Notes under the pieces: generated by a model
What the model was told of the DNA's origin: nothing
The model's input: the letters and a program-made list of their open reading frames with translations, nothing else
Databases searched by the model: none
Shown here: in pieces, positions 54,544 through 62,916 of the stretch
Numbering within the stretch: the first letter of the stretch is position 1
Layout: each line of letters starts with the position of its first letter
Assembly (NCBI RefSeq): GCF_018389385.1
Contig: NZ_CP062698.1
Span: 3,442,667-3,506,666 of the forward strand
DNA: 64,000 nucleotides
Reading direction: 5' to 3'
Source: Anthocerotibacter panamensis C109
GTDB lineage: Bacteria; Cyanobacteriota; Cyanobacteriia; Gloeobacterales; Anthocerotibacteraceae
Translations under genes and position numbers: made by a program

Positions 54544-55248
54544 ATGAACAAATTCCCAGAGGTTGACCCCAGGTTTGATCAAGTGCTGGCAGCGCAACAG
54601 ATCCCACCTGCGTCCTGGGCCGACTATCGCAAATGGGTGCGCTTCTACCTGGATTTCTGCGACAAGTACGGGCATCCACCCAGCGACCTTGAAAGTGTGC
54701 CGTCCTTTATCGCGAAGCTGGCGACCAAGGGCCAGACCGTAAAACAGCAAGCTGAAGCTCAACAGGCGGTGGAGTATTATGCGAGTCTACTCTTGCCCTT
54801 GCCGCCCAAGCCCGTTGCCGCAGGCCGCGTAAGCAAATTGCCCCTTCCGCCTGTCACTATTGCTTCACCCATAAGCCCAAGCGTGGCAGAGGTGAAGACC
54901 CCTGCTTGGCAGGAAGTCGCGGCTCGGCTCCAAGAACAAATCATGCTGCGCCACTATTCACCCAGGACCCTGGAAGCCTACTCCGTTTGGATCTGGAAAT
55001 GCTGCCGGTTCCTGGAGCATAAACCTCCAGAATCCGTCACAACCGCCGATGTCCAACGGTTTCTTGCGGACTTGGCGGTTCGGCAACAAGTCTCCGCCGC
55101 CGCCCAGAATCAGGCATTTCATGCGCTGTTATTTCTGTTTCGCTATGTGTTCAAGCGCGACCTTGGCGACCTTCGGGATACGCCACGGGCCAAAACTGGA
55201 TCAGCAATGAAAAAGCAGGCCGTTCCAATTGGCGAGTTTCCCTTTTAG
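54544..55248 (+). pseudogene. intI: truncated integron integrase
   Basis: Residues 125-210 match the N-terminal, DNA-gripping half of integron integrases: ARLQEQIMLRHYSPRTLEAY, VQRFLADLAVRQQVSAAAQNQ, ALLFLFRYVF. Residues 1-90 are an extra SAM-like segment. The frame then breaks off at about residue 220, before the catalytic domain with the Arg-His-Arg-Tyr residues and the integron-specific insertion. Its last residues come from the CRISPR repeat that begins at 55222. The gene points away from the cassette array, as intI does in integrons. Without the catalytic domain it cannot recombine cassettes. Confidence 0.8.
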
Positions 55249-55330
55249 GGATTGAAACGGTGCAGCCGACCCCGAAAAAGTACTGGGTTTCACGTTCCAA
55301 TTGGAGAGTTTCTCTTTGAGGGAATCGGGA
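55222..55330. CRISPR. CRISPR remnant: two repeats, one spacer
   Basis: A 37-nt repeat at 55222-55258 begins GTTCCAATTGGCGAG and ends GGGATTGAAAC, the typical end of cyanobacterial CRISPR repeats. A second, degenerate 37-nt copy lies at 55294-55330, exact over its first 11 bases but diverged at its 3' end as terminal repeats are. They enclose a 35-nt spacer (55259-55293). No cas gene lies in the window, so the array is an orphan or the last stump of a longer one. Confidence 0.75.
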
Positions 55331-55711
55331 TGACAGGATAGCTACGCTGGCTGCGCCTACGAACCTGCGGCATCTGCGTCCCAAAAGTTGTTGTTAAGCC
55401 CTTAAAACCCTTACCTGAATGGCATTTCAACGTTAAAGAAGAAACTCATACCCATTTCATACCCAAGACTGAGTATCCAGGGGTGATGTCAAAAAAATGG
55501 GCGCAGTGCTCGCATTTCGTGGTCAACTCCTTGTTTGGGATAGAAGGACAAATTTCAAGGAAGCAGCCTATTTCACTCAGGTAAGGGCAGGCTTAGAAAT
55601 ATGTATAGAGGGGTAGCTCTTACCCCTCGGCACCAGTTCCTGGCGGGCTGAAGGAGTAAGGGTGGGGTAGGGCTGGGCCTTGCGGCAAGGGTGAAGTCGT
55701 GAGGTTAGGAT
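55331..55711. other. gene-free stretch between CRISPR remnant and mobile block
   Basis: About 380 bases with no credible ORF and no tRNA that I can see. The right end carries the GC-rich leader shared with the following genes. Confidence 0.45.
55675..55711 (+). repeat. shared leader motif, copy 1
   Basis: GGGCCTTGCGGCAAGGGTGA lies directly upstream of the SWIM gene. CCTTGC/GCAAGG forms a hairpin followed by GGGTGAAG. Related copies precede three more genes of this block. Confidence 0.65.
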
Positions 55712-56125
55712 ATGACCCAGCTATTCACCCCGTTCACCAAACAGGCCACCAGTCGCATCCTGGGCAAAGAAGCCAGAGAGATTGTGCAGGTAATCGAGTG
55801 GGCCTACACCGTGTGGGTGCGCTTTCGTCGGGGCAGCCCCCGCCTGGTCAGTAAACAAGCGTATCGCCGGGACTTTTTAGCCCTGCGCAAACAGGGGGCT
55901 TTGACTGTGGCGATTGAGGAGCAGAGCGCTTTCACGTTCATTGCCACCAATCGGGACAATGGGAACCGCTACAAACTGTGGGTGCTGGCGGGGATGGGCT
56001 ATCAGTGCGCGTGTGAGGACTTTCAGCGGCAGGTGGCGGTCTATGGCAAGGGGGTGTGCAAACACAAGATTGCGCTGAATCTGTATCTGGGTCAGCCGCC
56101 GCTGCCGGAATTCAGGGTGTCCTGA
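55712..56125 (+). CDS. SWIM-type zinc-finger protein
   Basis: The 137-residue protein ends with CACEDFQRQ..GKGVCKHKIAL, a CxC-x(14)-CxH pattern that fits a SWIM zinc finger (residues about 102-122). The preceding part has an alpha/beta region (LTVAIEEQSAFTFIATNRDNGNRYKL). SWIM domains bind DNA or proteins and are common on mobile elements. It stands 78 bases before the methyltransferase gene and shares its leader motif. Confidence 0.7.
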   Translation: MTQLFTPFTKQATSRILGKEAREIVQVIEWAYTVWVRFRRGSPRLVSKQAYRRDFLALRKQGALTVAIEEQSAFTFIATNRDNGNRYKLWVLAGMGYQCACEDFQRQVAVYGKGVCKHKIALNLYLGQPPLPEFRVS

Positions 56126-56178
56126 GGGCAACGAATAGAACTGACCGGGGAGAGGCTGAGCTTCTCCCCTTTTGCTTT

Positions 56179-56206
56179 GGGGCCTCGGGCAGAGGGTGAC
56201 GTGATG
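56179..56206 (+). repeat. shared leader motif, copy 2
   Basis: GGGGCCTCGGGCAGAGGGTG then ACGTGATG; the final ATG (56204) is the preferred start of the methyltransferase gene. Confidence 0.6.
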
Positions 56207-57778
56207 AGGGATGTCATGTACCTGGAAGAACACCTGGAGACTACGCCCAAAGCCCAGGCCCTGGCGAACCTGGAAGCGATACGGACCTTGAAAAGTTGGC
56301 AGGCGAAGCTTGCTCCCACGGGTGAAGCGCGGGAGGTATTGCGCCGGTTCAACGGCTGGGGAGCCCTGTGGCAGGTTTTTAAAGAGGAGGAGCAGGAGCC
56401 CTGGCAGCGGCGGGCGCAGGCGGAGTTGCTGGAATTGCTGACGCCTGAGGAGTATGAGCGGGCGCGGGCCAGTATTCTGAATGCCCACTACACCGCACCT
56501 GGGGTGGTCAGGGCTATCTGGGATGTGGTGCAGGGGCTGGGCTTTACGGGCGGTCGGGTGCTGGAGCCCTCTTCAGGGGTGGGCTATTTTCTGAGCTATG
56601 ACCCGATGTATGCCCGGAATCAGTGGACGGCGGTGGAACTCGAGCCCATCAGTGCGGCCATTTGTCAGGCGTTGCACCCGGAGGCGACGGTCTATGGTCG
56701 GGGCCTGGAGACGGTTTCTCTGCCGGAGGGCTATTTTGACCTGGTCATCGGCAATGTGCCCTTTGGCTCCTACAAGCCCTTCGATTCTGCCTATGCTCAT
56801 TTGAGATTGAATATCCACAACTATTTCATTGCCAGGGCCGTGGACCTGACGCGGGTGGGCGGGCTGGTGGTGGTGATTACCTCGACGGGGACGCTGGATA
56901 CCCCTGGCAATCAAGCCTTCCGCGCATGGCTGGCTCAGCGGGTGAACCTCATTGGAGCGCTGCGCCTGCCGGACACCACGTTCAAACAAAATGCTGGAAC
57001 TGAAGTGACTACCGACCTGCTCGTGCTCCAGCGAGCGGAGCAACCTGTGGCAGACTCCTGCTGGCTGAACCTGGAGTGCTCGGGTCTGAAGGACCAGGCG
57101 GGTAAACCCCTGCTCCTCAATGCCTATTACCGGGAGCACCCCGCGCATCTTCTTGGAGCGCTGACCCTCTCGACCCTTTATCGGGGTTGGCGGTTGGGCC
57201 TGACCAGTGACCTGGATGTACCCCGGCAGATTGCCCGGACCAGCTGGCCTCCGTGCTTTACGCCTGCTCACGCAACTGAGGAGCGTGGCCTGCCCATCCC
57301 ACCTGACCTGCAAGACCTCCCTGACTATTGCTATGCGCCCTGGGACTGGCAGCTTTACCAGCGGCGGGGCGGGCGACTCTTCCAGGTGACTCAGGACATC
57401 CCCAAAATCCAGGCGATGTTAGCCCTGCATCAACTGCTGACCCAGGTGCTCCAGGCCCAAGCCCAGGCCTCTGATACAGAACTGGCTGGGCTCCAGGCTG
57501 CCCTCAGTCAGGGTTACAGCCACTTCATTCAGCAGTACGGTTATCTCAATGCGAAGACGAACCAGTTGCTCAATCAGGACTTGCGGTTCTACGCGCTCAG
57601 GGCTTTGGAGGTGCGCAAAGGCAAGATTTGGGTCAAAGCCGATATCTTCCACAAGCGGGTGGTGCAGGCGGAGCAGGTCATCCGGGTCCAGACCCCGGCT
57701 GATGCTCTGTTGCACTGCTTGAATGCCAGGGGGCGGGTGGATATGGCATTTATTGGTGAATTGTTGAAGCGCCCATGA
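56204..57778 (+). CDS. N6-adenine DNA methyltransferase, DarB-like N-terminal half
   Basis: I choose ATG 56204 after AGAGGG. The 524-residue protein has the opening RFNGWGALWQVF, LTPEEYERARASILNAHYT, the S-adenosylmethionine motif VLEPSSGVGYFL (about residue 120) and the catalytic motif VIGNVPFGSYK (NxPF, about 182). This set is typical of the methylase part of very large methylase-helicase proteins of phages and plasmids (DarB-like antirestriction/defence group). The C terminus LLHCLNARGRVDMAFIGELL is where those proteins continue into the helicase part, which here is a separate gene at 59105. Confidence 0.78.
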   Translation: MRDVMYLEEHLETTPKAQALANLEAIRTLKSWQAKLAPTGEAREVLRRFNGWGALWQVFKEEEQEPWQRRAQAELLELLTPEEYERARASILNAHYTAPGVVRAIWDVVQGLGFTGGRVLEPSSGVGYFLSYDPMYARNQWTAVELEPISAAICQALHPEATVYGRGLETVSLPEGYFDLVIGNVPFGSYKPFDSAYAHLRLNIHNYFIARAVDLTRVGGLVVVITSTGTLDTPGNQAFRAWLAQRVNLIGALRLPDTTFKQNAGTEVTTDLLVLQRAEQPVADSCWLNLECSGLKDQAGKPLLLNAYYREHPAHLLGALTLSTLYRGWRLGLTSDLDVPRQIARTSWPPCFTPAHATEERGLPIPPDLQDLPDYCYAPWDWQLYQRRGGRLFQVTQDIPKIQAMLALHQLLTQVLQAQAQASDTELAGLQAALSQGYSHFIQQYGYLNAKTNQLLNQDLRFYALRALEVRKGKIWVKADIFHKRVVQAEQVIRVQTPADALLHCLNARGRVDMAFIGELLKRP

Positions 57779-57785
57779 GTGGTGT

Positions 57786-57822
57786 AGGGCTTCGCCGAAG
57801 GGTGATGTGTCTGGGATTAATT
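57786..57822 (+). repeat. shared leader motif, copy 3
   Basis: AGGGCTTCGCCGAAGGGTGA followed by TGTG before the small gene at 57823; the hairpin arms are CTTCG/CGAAG here, so the pairing is kept although bases differ. Confidence 0.55.
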
Positions 57823-58071
57823 ATGAACCTGCATCCTGGAGAACTGGAGGGCTGCTGCCGGAGGCTCAAGGAAGTCTCAGCGGTGCTCCAAGCCCCCTAC
57901 CGTGACCCACCCTTTGCCTGTGACACCCCCGAGATGACCGCCCTGGAATCTGCTCTGCTGGAGGTGAGCAAGGCCCGCTGTGCCCTGAGTCTTCTGGTTA
58001 TCTTGCTGGAATTGCCCATCGATGACCATCAGGATGAAGAGGTGGGACATTTAGCAGGGGTGGTGGGGTAA
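57823..58071 (+). CDS. small hypothetical protein in the mobile block
   Basis: The best start is ATG 57823 (MNLHPGELEGCCRRLKEV); ATG 57805 and an ATG overlapping the methyltransferase stop (57775) are in the same frame. The product of 82 residues is helical, with HPGELEGCCRRL and a hydrophobic ARCALSLLVILLEL helix, and no recognised motif. It lies where a fused methylase-helicase would have its junction. Confidence 0.5.
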   Translation: MNLHPGELEGCCRRLKEVSAVLQAPYRDPPFACDTPEMTALESALLEVSKARCALSLLVILLELPIDDHQDEEVGHLAGVVG

Positions 58072-58127
58072 AAAAGAGCAGATTACTCTTTGTGGTGTTG
58101 GCTCCCTGGCGTTGGGGGCCAATTTTT

Positions 58128-58661
58128 TCAACTATCAGGAATCTGTCCCTGCCGAACCCAGGCGATGAACAGGTAAGGATGAACAATCACTACACTTCCT
58201 TTGGGACTGGCATAGCGCGCCAGACGGTTGGGCTCCAGAACCTGCGCTGAGCTGGTAATGAAGTCATCAAAGTTAGCGGTTATCAAATAATCAGCTTTTC
58301 CGGCCAGGGCAGTATCCAGAACATGCGCATCCTCTTCATCGGCCAGGGCAAGTACGCCCGTCCCGCCCAGCAAAAGATAGGGTGGCTGAGCCACCGGGCC
58401 AAGCTGGGCATAGCCCGCTATGGCCTCCACCAGGCTTTGTACGGTGGTGGGGTCAATCTTCCAGTCCGTTTCCCACACTTTCTGTAGCCGGTTGAGCATC
58501 CCCCAGGAAATCACCAGCTGTACCGGGCCCAGGGCACACTCCCCGTTACGAACCAGAGCCACGAGGAGCTGGGCTGCTGTGTGTTGTCGCTGTTTCTTTT
58601 GTGAGAGCAGAGCTGCACACCAGATATTGAGATCCAGGCAGAGGCGCAGGGTGGAACTCAT
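58128..58661 (-). CDS. PIN-domain toxin
   Basis: The 177-residue protein has a PIN nuclease pattern: Asp10 in LCLDLNIWCAAL, Asp111 in ADEEDAHVLDTALAGKADYLITAN, and Asp132 in FDDF. PIN toxins cut RNA. Its ATG overlaps the antitoxin stop by four bases (58658-58661), antitoxin first, the classical toxin-antitoxin arrangement. It is transcribed against the flanking methyltransferase and helicase genes. Confidence 0.82.
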   Translation of the reverse strand: MSSTLRLCLDLNIWCAALLSQKKQRQHTAAQLLVALVRNGECALGPVQLVISWGMLNRLQKVWETDWKIDPTTVQSLVEAIAGYAQLGPVAQPPYLLLGGTGVLALADEEDAHVLDTALAGKADYLITANFDDFITSSAQVLEPNRLARYASPKGSVVIVHPYLFIAWVRQGQIPDS

Positions 58662-58999
58662 GCGGTGATGCGCACCGCCTCAGCCAGAAGCTCGTCCTCG
58701 GTGTGCAGGGTATCTAAATGAGCAACCTGCATTTCAACCAGCGCCTGAGCGCAGGCCATCTCATACTCGGTGTTGAGCAGGATGCGTGAGATCTGCTGGA
58801 TGGCTTTGCGCAAGCGTTCGTTATCCCCGGCAGCCTCCAGCAGGCGGAAGGCTTGGCGAGCTTCCTGGGGGAGGTTGACATAAAAGCGGAGTGCGGCGGC
58901 GGCAATCTGGGCGGTGGTGCGGTCTTCCCGGCGAGAAATTTCTTCAACCCGCGCCGCAGTTTGAGGGTCGGTGTAAGCAGAAATAGTGTGACCGGCCAT
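58658..58999 (-). CDS. ribbon-helix-helix antitoxin
   Basis: The 113-residue protein starts with an RHH (Arc/CopG-type) DNA-binding domain, HTISAYTDPQTAARVEEISRR-like, with AQIAAAALRFYVNL as second helix. Its longer C-terminal part should wrap the PIN toxin. It is expected to repress its own promoter, located near 59000-59040. It overlaps the toxin gene by four bases. Confidence 0.8.
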   Translation of the reverse strand: MAGHTISAYTDPQTAARVEEISRREDRTTAQIAAAALRFYVNLPQEARQAFRLLEAAGDNERLRKAIQQISRILLNTEYEMACAQALVEMQVAHLDTLHTEDELLAEAVRITA

Positions 59000-59067
59000 C
59001 TAATAATTCCTGGTTTCTATAGAAACTGTAGCATTTACAGGCTGGTCAGGTAGGGCCTGGTGGGATA

Positions 59068-59094
59068 GGGGCCTGCGGTAAGGGTGAAGTGATG
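59068..59094 (+). repeat. shared leader motif, copy 4
   Basis: GGGGCCTGCGGTAAGGGTGA then AGTGATG. The terminal ATG (59092) is out of frame with the helicase, whose start is 13 bases on; it opens a 22-codon frame instead. Confidence 0.6.
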
Positions 59095-59104
59095 GATAGA
59101 TGGA

Positions 59105-62100
59105 ATGGAGATTACTCCGGTCACCCAGGCTCTAGCGGAACAAAAGCTCATCTTCTTTGACCCGGCTCTCAAAAATTGGACTACCGCTGAAGAGTATCTT
59201 TCGGGTGATCTGAAGCGGAAGTTGGCTTTAGCGCGGAGCGAATCTGAGGCTTCTGACTTAGACCCGTGGATCTTGGCGAGTCTGGAGCGCAATGTCCAAG
59301 CCTTAGAGCAGGTGCAGCCGCTACCTGTACTTCCTCCTGCAACCCCAGAGATCAAGGCTCGCTGTGCTTTTGCCCTGGGTGTGAACTTGGAGGGCATGAC
59401 CGACGGGGAGCGCTTGCGCCTGATGCAGAACACGATTGAGGTGCAGTTGGGCGTGACCTGGGTGAGCCCGGAGGTCTATCAGGAGTTTCTTTTGCACCTG
59501 CTCGGTGTGGAAACCCGTGTGGGCTATGTGTCCTATGGCAGTACCTGGAGTGTGACAGGCCGCATCTTCACCAGGACGAGCTTCTGCACCGGTCGGCGCA
59601 CGGCTCTGGACCTGATGGAGCAGGGCCTCAACCAGAAAGACCCGCTGGTCTATGACCTGGATGCGGATGGTAACCGGGTGCTCAATGCTCCTGAGAGTGA
59701 GGCGGCACGGGCGATGCTCGGTAAAATCCGGCAGGCTTTCAAAGCGTGGCTGTGGACGGATAGGGAGCGGGCGGAAGCTTTATGCCGGATCTATAATGAG
59801 CGCTTCAATAGTTGGCAGGTGCGACAGTTCAATGGGGCGCACTTGACGCTACCGGGAAGCAATCCAGCGATTCAGTTAAAGCCCCATCAGAAAAATGGGG
59901 TGTGGCGCATCCTCCAAAATCCAGCGACTTTGTTGGCCTGGGAAGTGGGGGCAGGTAAGACTTTTGCGATGATTGCGGCGGCGATGGAGGCCCGCAGATT
60001 AGGCTTGGCTCATAAGCCGATGCTGGTGGTTTTGAATAGCACCTTGCCTCAGATCGCAGCAGATTTTCGTAAGCTTTATCCTCTGGCGAAGCTCTTGGTG
60101 GCGGACCAGGAGAGTTTCACGAAGGAGCAGCGCCGGGTCTTTCTCTGCCAGATTGCTACAGGGGATTGGGATTGCATCATTCTCACCCACACCCAGTTCT
60201 TCGCCCTGCCGCTCTCCCCTGAAACAGAGCTGCGCTTCCTCCAGACCCAGAAGGACCAGATTGCGGACCTGTTACAGGGACTCGATGACCGTACCTCTGC
60301 CAAAGCCTTAGAGACGGCGAAGCGCAATCTGGAGGGGCGCATCTTCCAGGTCACCCAATCTACCCGCAAGGATCAAGTGATCTATTGGGAGCAGTTGGGT
60401 GTTCAGATGCTGATTTTGGATGAGGCGCAGGCTTTTAAGAATCTGCGCTTCTACACCCGGCAGCGGGGGATCGCGGGGATGTCCAACGCGCACTCTCAGC
60501 GGGCACAGGACACGTTCATGAAGATCCAGCATCTCTTAGGCAGTGGGGGCCGCGTAGTCTTTGCCACGGGCACCCCGCTCAGTAACACGATGGCGGAGCT
60601 ATTTACGCTACAGCGCTTTCTGGACCTGGACTATCTCCAGCATCAGGGCTTGGAGAATTTCGATAGTTGGGCCGCTCAGTATGGCGAGACGGTGACCGCC
60701 CCGGAGATCTCGCCTACCGGCAAGTACAAAGTGCGCACCCGCTTTGCTCAGTTCATCAATGTGCCGGAGCTATTAATGAGCTTCATGCGCTTTGCTGATA
60801 TCCAGACCGCTGAGAAGCTGGGCTTGGAGCGACCCGAGGCAGTGTATGTGAATGAGAGTGCCCCACCTACCGAGGACTTGGGATTTTTCATGGACCGCTT
60901 GGTAGTCCGGGCGGAGCGGGTACAGAACCGGATGGTGGAGCCGGAGGTGGACAATATGCTCAAGATCACCCATCACGGCAGATTGGCCTGCTTGGATATG
61001 CGCTTGGTGTGGGGTGAACATAACCCGCCCTTGCTCACCAAAGTTCATCAGGCGATCTGGAATATCTGGCAGATCTGGAAGGCGACCCGACACGTCCAAG
61101 GAACCCAGTTAGTCTTTCTAGACCTCTCCACTCCTGGCCCGAAGTGGAATGTGTACGACTATCTCAAGAACTTCTTGATTTTGCTGGACATTCCCACCGA
61201 ACAGATCGCTTACATCCACGAGTATGACAACGAGCAGAAACGCCGGTCTTTATTCGAGCAAGTGAATCAGGGACAGGTGCGCATTCTCTTGGGTAGCACT
61301 CAGAAGCTAGGCACCGGCGTGAATGTACAGCAGCGCCTCATCGCTATTCATCACCTGGATGCGCCATGGCGACCGAGCGATCTGGAGCAACGCGAGGGGC
61401 GCATCCTCCGCCAGGGTAACCGTTGGCCCAAGGGCTGGGTGTTTCGCTATGTGACGGAGGGCAAGCAGGGACAGTGCGGCTTCGATGCTTTCTTGTGGCA
61501 GATCCTGCAAGTGAAGAAGGCCTTCATTGACCGCATCATGCAGGGCGATCTTACAGAGCGGAAGGCGGAAGATATCGCAGCCACCACGCTCAACTACAAC
61601 CAAGTGAAGGCTTTGGCAACGGGCGACCCGATCATCCAAGAGAAGGCGAATCTAGAGCAAAAGCTGCGTCAATTACACCTGCTCAAAGCTGCTTGGGAGA
61701 ATGGCTTCACCCGCCGTCACTGGGAAGTGCGCACCCTGCGTGAGACCCTCAGCACCCTACCGAGTCGCATTACCCCCCTCAAGCAAGATCTAGCCACGAT
61801 CCATGCCCACGATCCCAGCGGGGATAAGTTCAGCCTGACTATCAATGGCAAAACTTTCACTGACCGCAAGAAGGCTGGGAGCGAGATCTGGCGCTTGAGC
61901 AACACCCAAACCGAATGGCTGGGCAAGTTTGCGGGCCTCAGACTCGAACCCAGCTATCTAGGGAAGAGTGCAGAAATTGTACTCAAGGGGCAAGGTCCAG
62001 CTTTCTATACGCACATCACAGAAACGCCGCTCGGCACGGTGATGGCACTCCAGAACTGCGTAGTGCGAGAGTTCCCCCAGCAGTTAGAGGATCTGCAACA

Positions 62101-62551
62101 GCGGCTCATCCATAGCCAGCAGAAGTTGGCCCGGATTGAGGCGCAACCCCATCCCCTTTGGGAGCAAGCCGAGGAATTGGCCCAAGTCCAGGGGCGGTTG
62201 GCTGAGATTGAGCAGCAGCTTTCCGTACCCGAGGAGCTACCCGAGGAGCAGGAGGATAAAGAGGAGGAAGCAGCCACTGACGCAGACGAAGGGCCGCTCG
62301 CTAAAGCCGAGGGTGAAGCAGCACCCCCTGACGAGGAAACCAGCCGTCTGCCCTACCAGGTCAGCTCCATTCCTTCAACTCTGGTGCAGGCGCTCAAGGA
62401 TTGGACCCGCGAAGCCCCCTGGCGAGCAGAACTCGAAGCGATGGTGGGAATACCCGAAACCCTGGCTCCTGCAGTGAAAACGGAGGACGTGGGATACAAG
62501 TTTGTGCCGATCAAGGGCCAGGAGGATATGCAGCAGGGGTGCCTATTTTAG
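59105..62551 (+). CDS. SNF2-type helicase, DarB-like C-terminal half
   Basis: The 1148-residue protein has LIFFDPALKNWTTAEEYLSG at its N terminus, the segment that in fused relatives directly follows the methylase part. Then come Walker A EVGAGKTF (about residue 280), the DEAQAFKN box (about 439), SNF2 motif III-like ATGTPLSNTMAELF, and motif VI LEQREGRILRQGNRWP (about 760). The tail contains a coiled coil and an acidic Glu-rich stretch (1040-1080). It should move along or remodel DNA together with the separate methyltransferase. Start at ATG 59105 is the first after an in-frame stop. Confidence 0.85.
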   Translation: MEITPVTQALAEQKLIFFDPALKNWTTAEEYLSGDLKRKLALARSESEASDLDPWILASLERNVQALEQVQPLPVLPPATPEIKARCAFALGVNLEGMTDGERLRLMQNTIEVQLGVTWVSPEVYQEFLLHLLGVETRVGYVSYGSTWSVTGRIFTRTSFCTGRRTALDLMEQGLNQKDPLVYDLDADGNRVLNAPESEAARAMLGKIRQAFKAWLWTDRERAEALCRIYNERFNSWQVRQFNGAHLTLPGSNPAIQLKPHQKNGVWRILQNPATLLAWEVGAGKTFAMIAAAMEARRLGLAHKPMLVVLNSTLPQIAADFRKLYPLAKLLVADQESFTKEQRRVFLCQIATGDWDCIILTHTQFFALPLSPETELRFLQTQKDQIADLLQGLDDRTSAKALETAKRNLEGRIFQVTQSTRKDQVIYWEQLGVQMLILDEAQAFKNLRFYTRQRGIAGMSNAHSQRAQDTFMKIQHLLGSGGRVVFATGTPLSNTMAELFTLQRFLDLDYLQHQGLENFDSWAAQYGETVTAPEISPTGKYKVRTRFAQFINVPELLMSFMRFADIQTAEKLGLERPEAVYVNESAPPTEDLGFFMDRLVVRAERVQNRMVEPEVDNMLKITHHGRLACLDMRLVWGEHNPPLLTKVHQAIWNIWQIWKATRHVQGTQLVFLDLSTPGPKWNVYDYLKNFLILLDIPTEQIAYIHEYDNEQKRRSLFEQVNQGQVRILLGSTQKLGTGVNVQQRLIAIHHLDAPWRPSDLEQREGRILRQGNRWPKGWVFRYVTEGKQGQCGFDAFLWQILQVKKAFIDRIMQGDLTERKAEDIAATTLNYNQVKALATGDPIIQEKANLEQKLRQLHLLKAAWENGFTRRHWEVRTLRETLSTLPSRITPLKQDLATIHAHDPSGDKFSLTINGKTFTDRKKAGSEIWRLSNTQTEWLGKFAGLRLEPSYLGKSAEIVLKGQGPAFYTHITETPLGTVMALQNCVVREFPQQLEDLQQRLIHSQQKLARIEAQPHPLWEQAEELAQVQGRLAEIEQQLSVPEELPEEQEDKEEEAATDADEGPLAKAEGEAAPPDEETSRLPYQVSSIPSTLVQALKDWTREAPWRAELEAMVGIPETLAPAVKTEDVGYKFVPIKGQEDMQQGCLF

Positions 62552-62916
62552 GGGATGATCCCTTGAGATCTAGCAAGGTATGAGGCTCAATTACCGTGTG
62601 GACGAGAAAGGGTTGAGCCGTTTGTAGCTGTTGAAGGGCTAACGATCAAGCTCACCTGCGGAGAGAAGGGGAGTCAGGTGCATGTGGCTGGTTGGCCAAT
62701 ATCCTTACAGAAGTTGATTTCAGTTCTCTCTCAAGATGTCACTTTAATGGAGCTCTCACTTATAGAATGAAGTTTCTGGCATAACTTTGACGAGATAGAG
62801 AATCACAGCGCGTAAAACTGACTCACCCCCTTTGATATTCATGTCTATTTCTAAAGGCGCTTTACCAGCAAAATGAACTTTGGGGCATATTTGTGAAAAC
62901 TATTTCTTCACCTGGC
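62552..62916. other. intergenic stretch before the IS30 element
   Basis: About 365 AT-rich bases with only short frames and no RNA gene that I recognise. It probably is the trailing end of the mobile block into which the IS30 element inserted. Confidence 0.4.
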
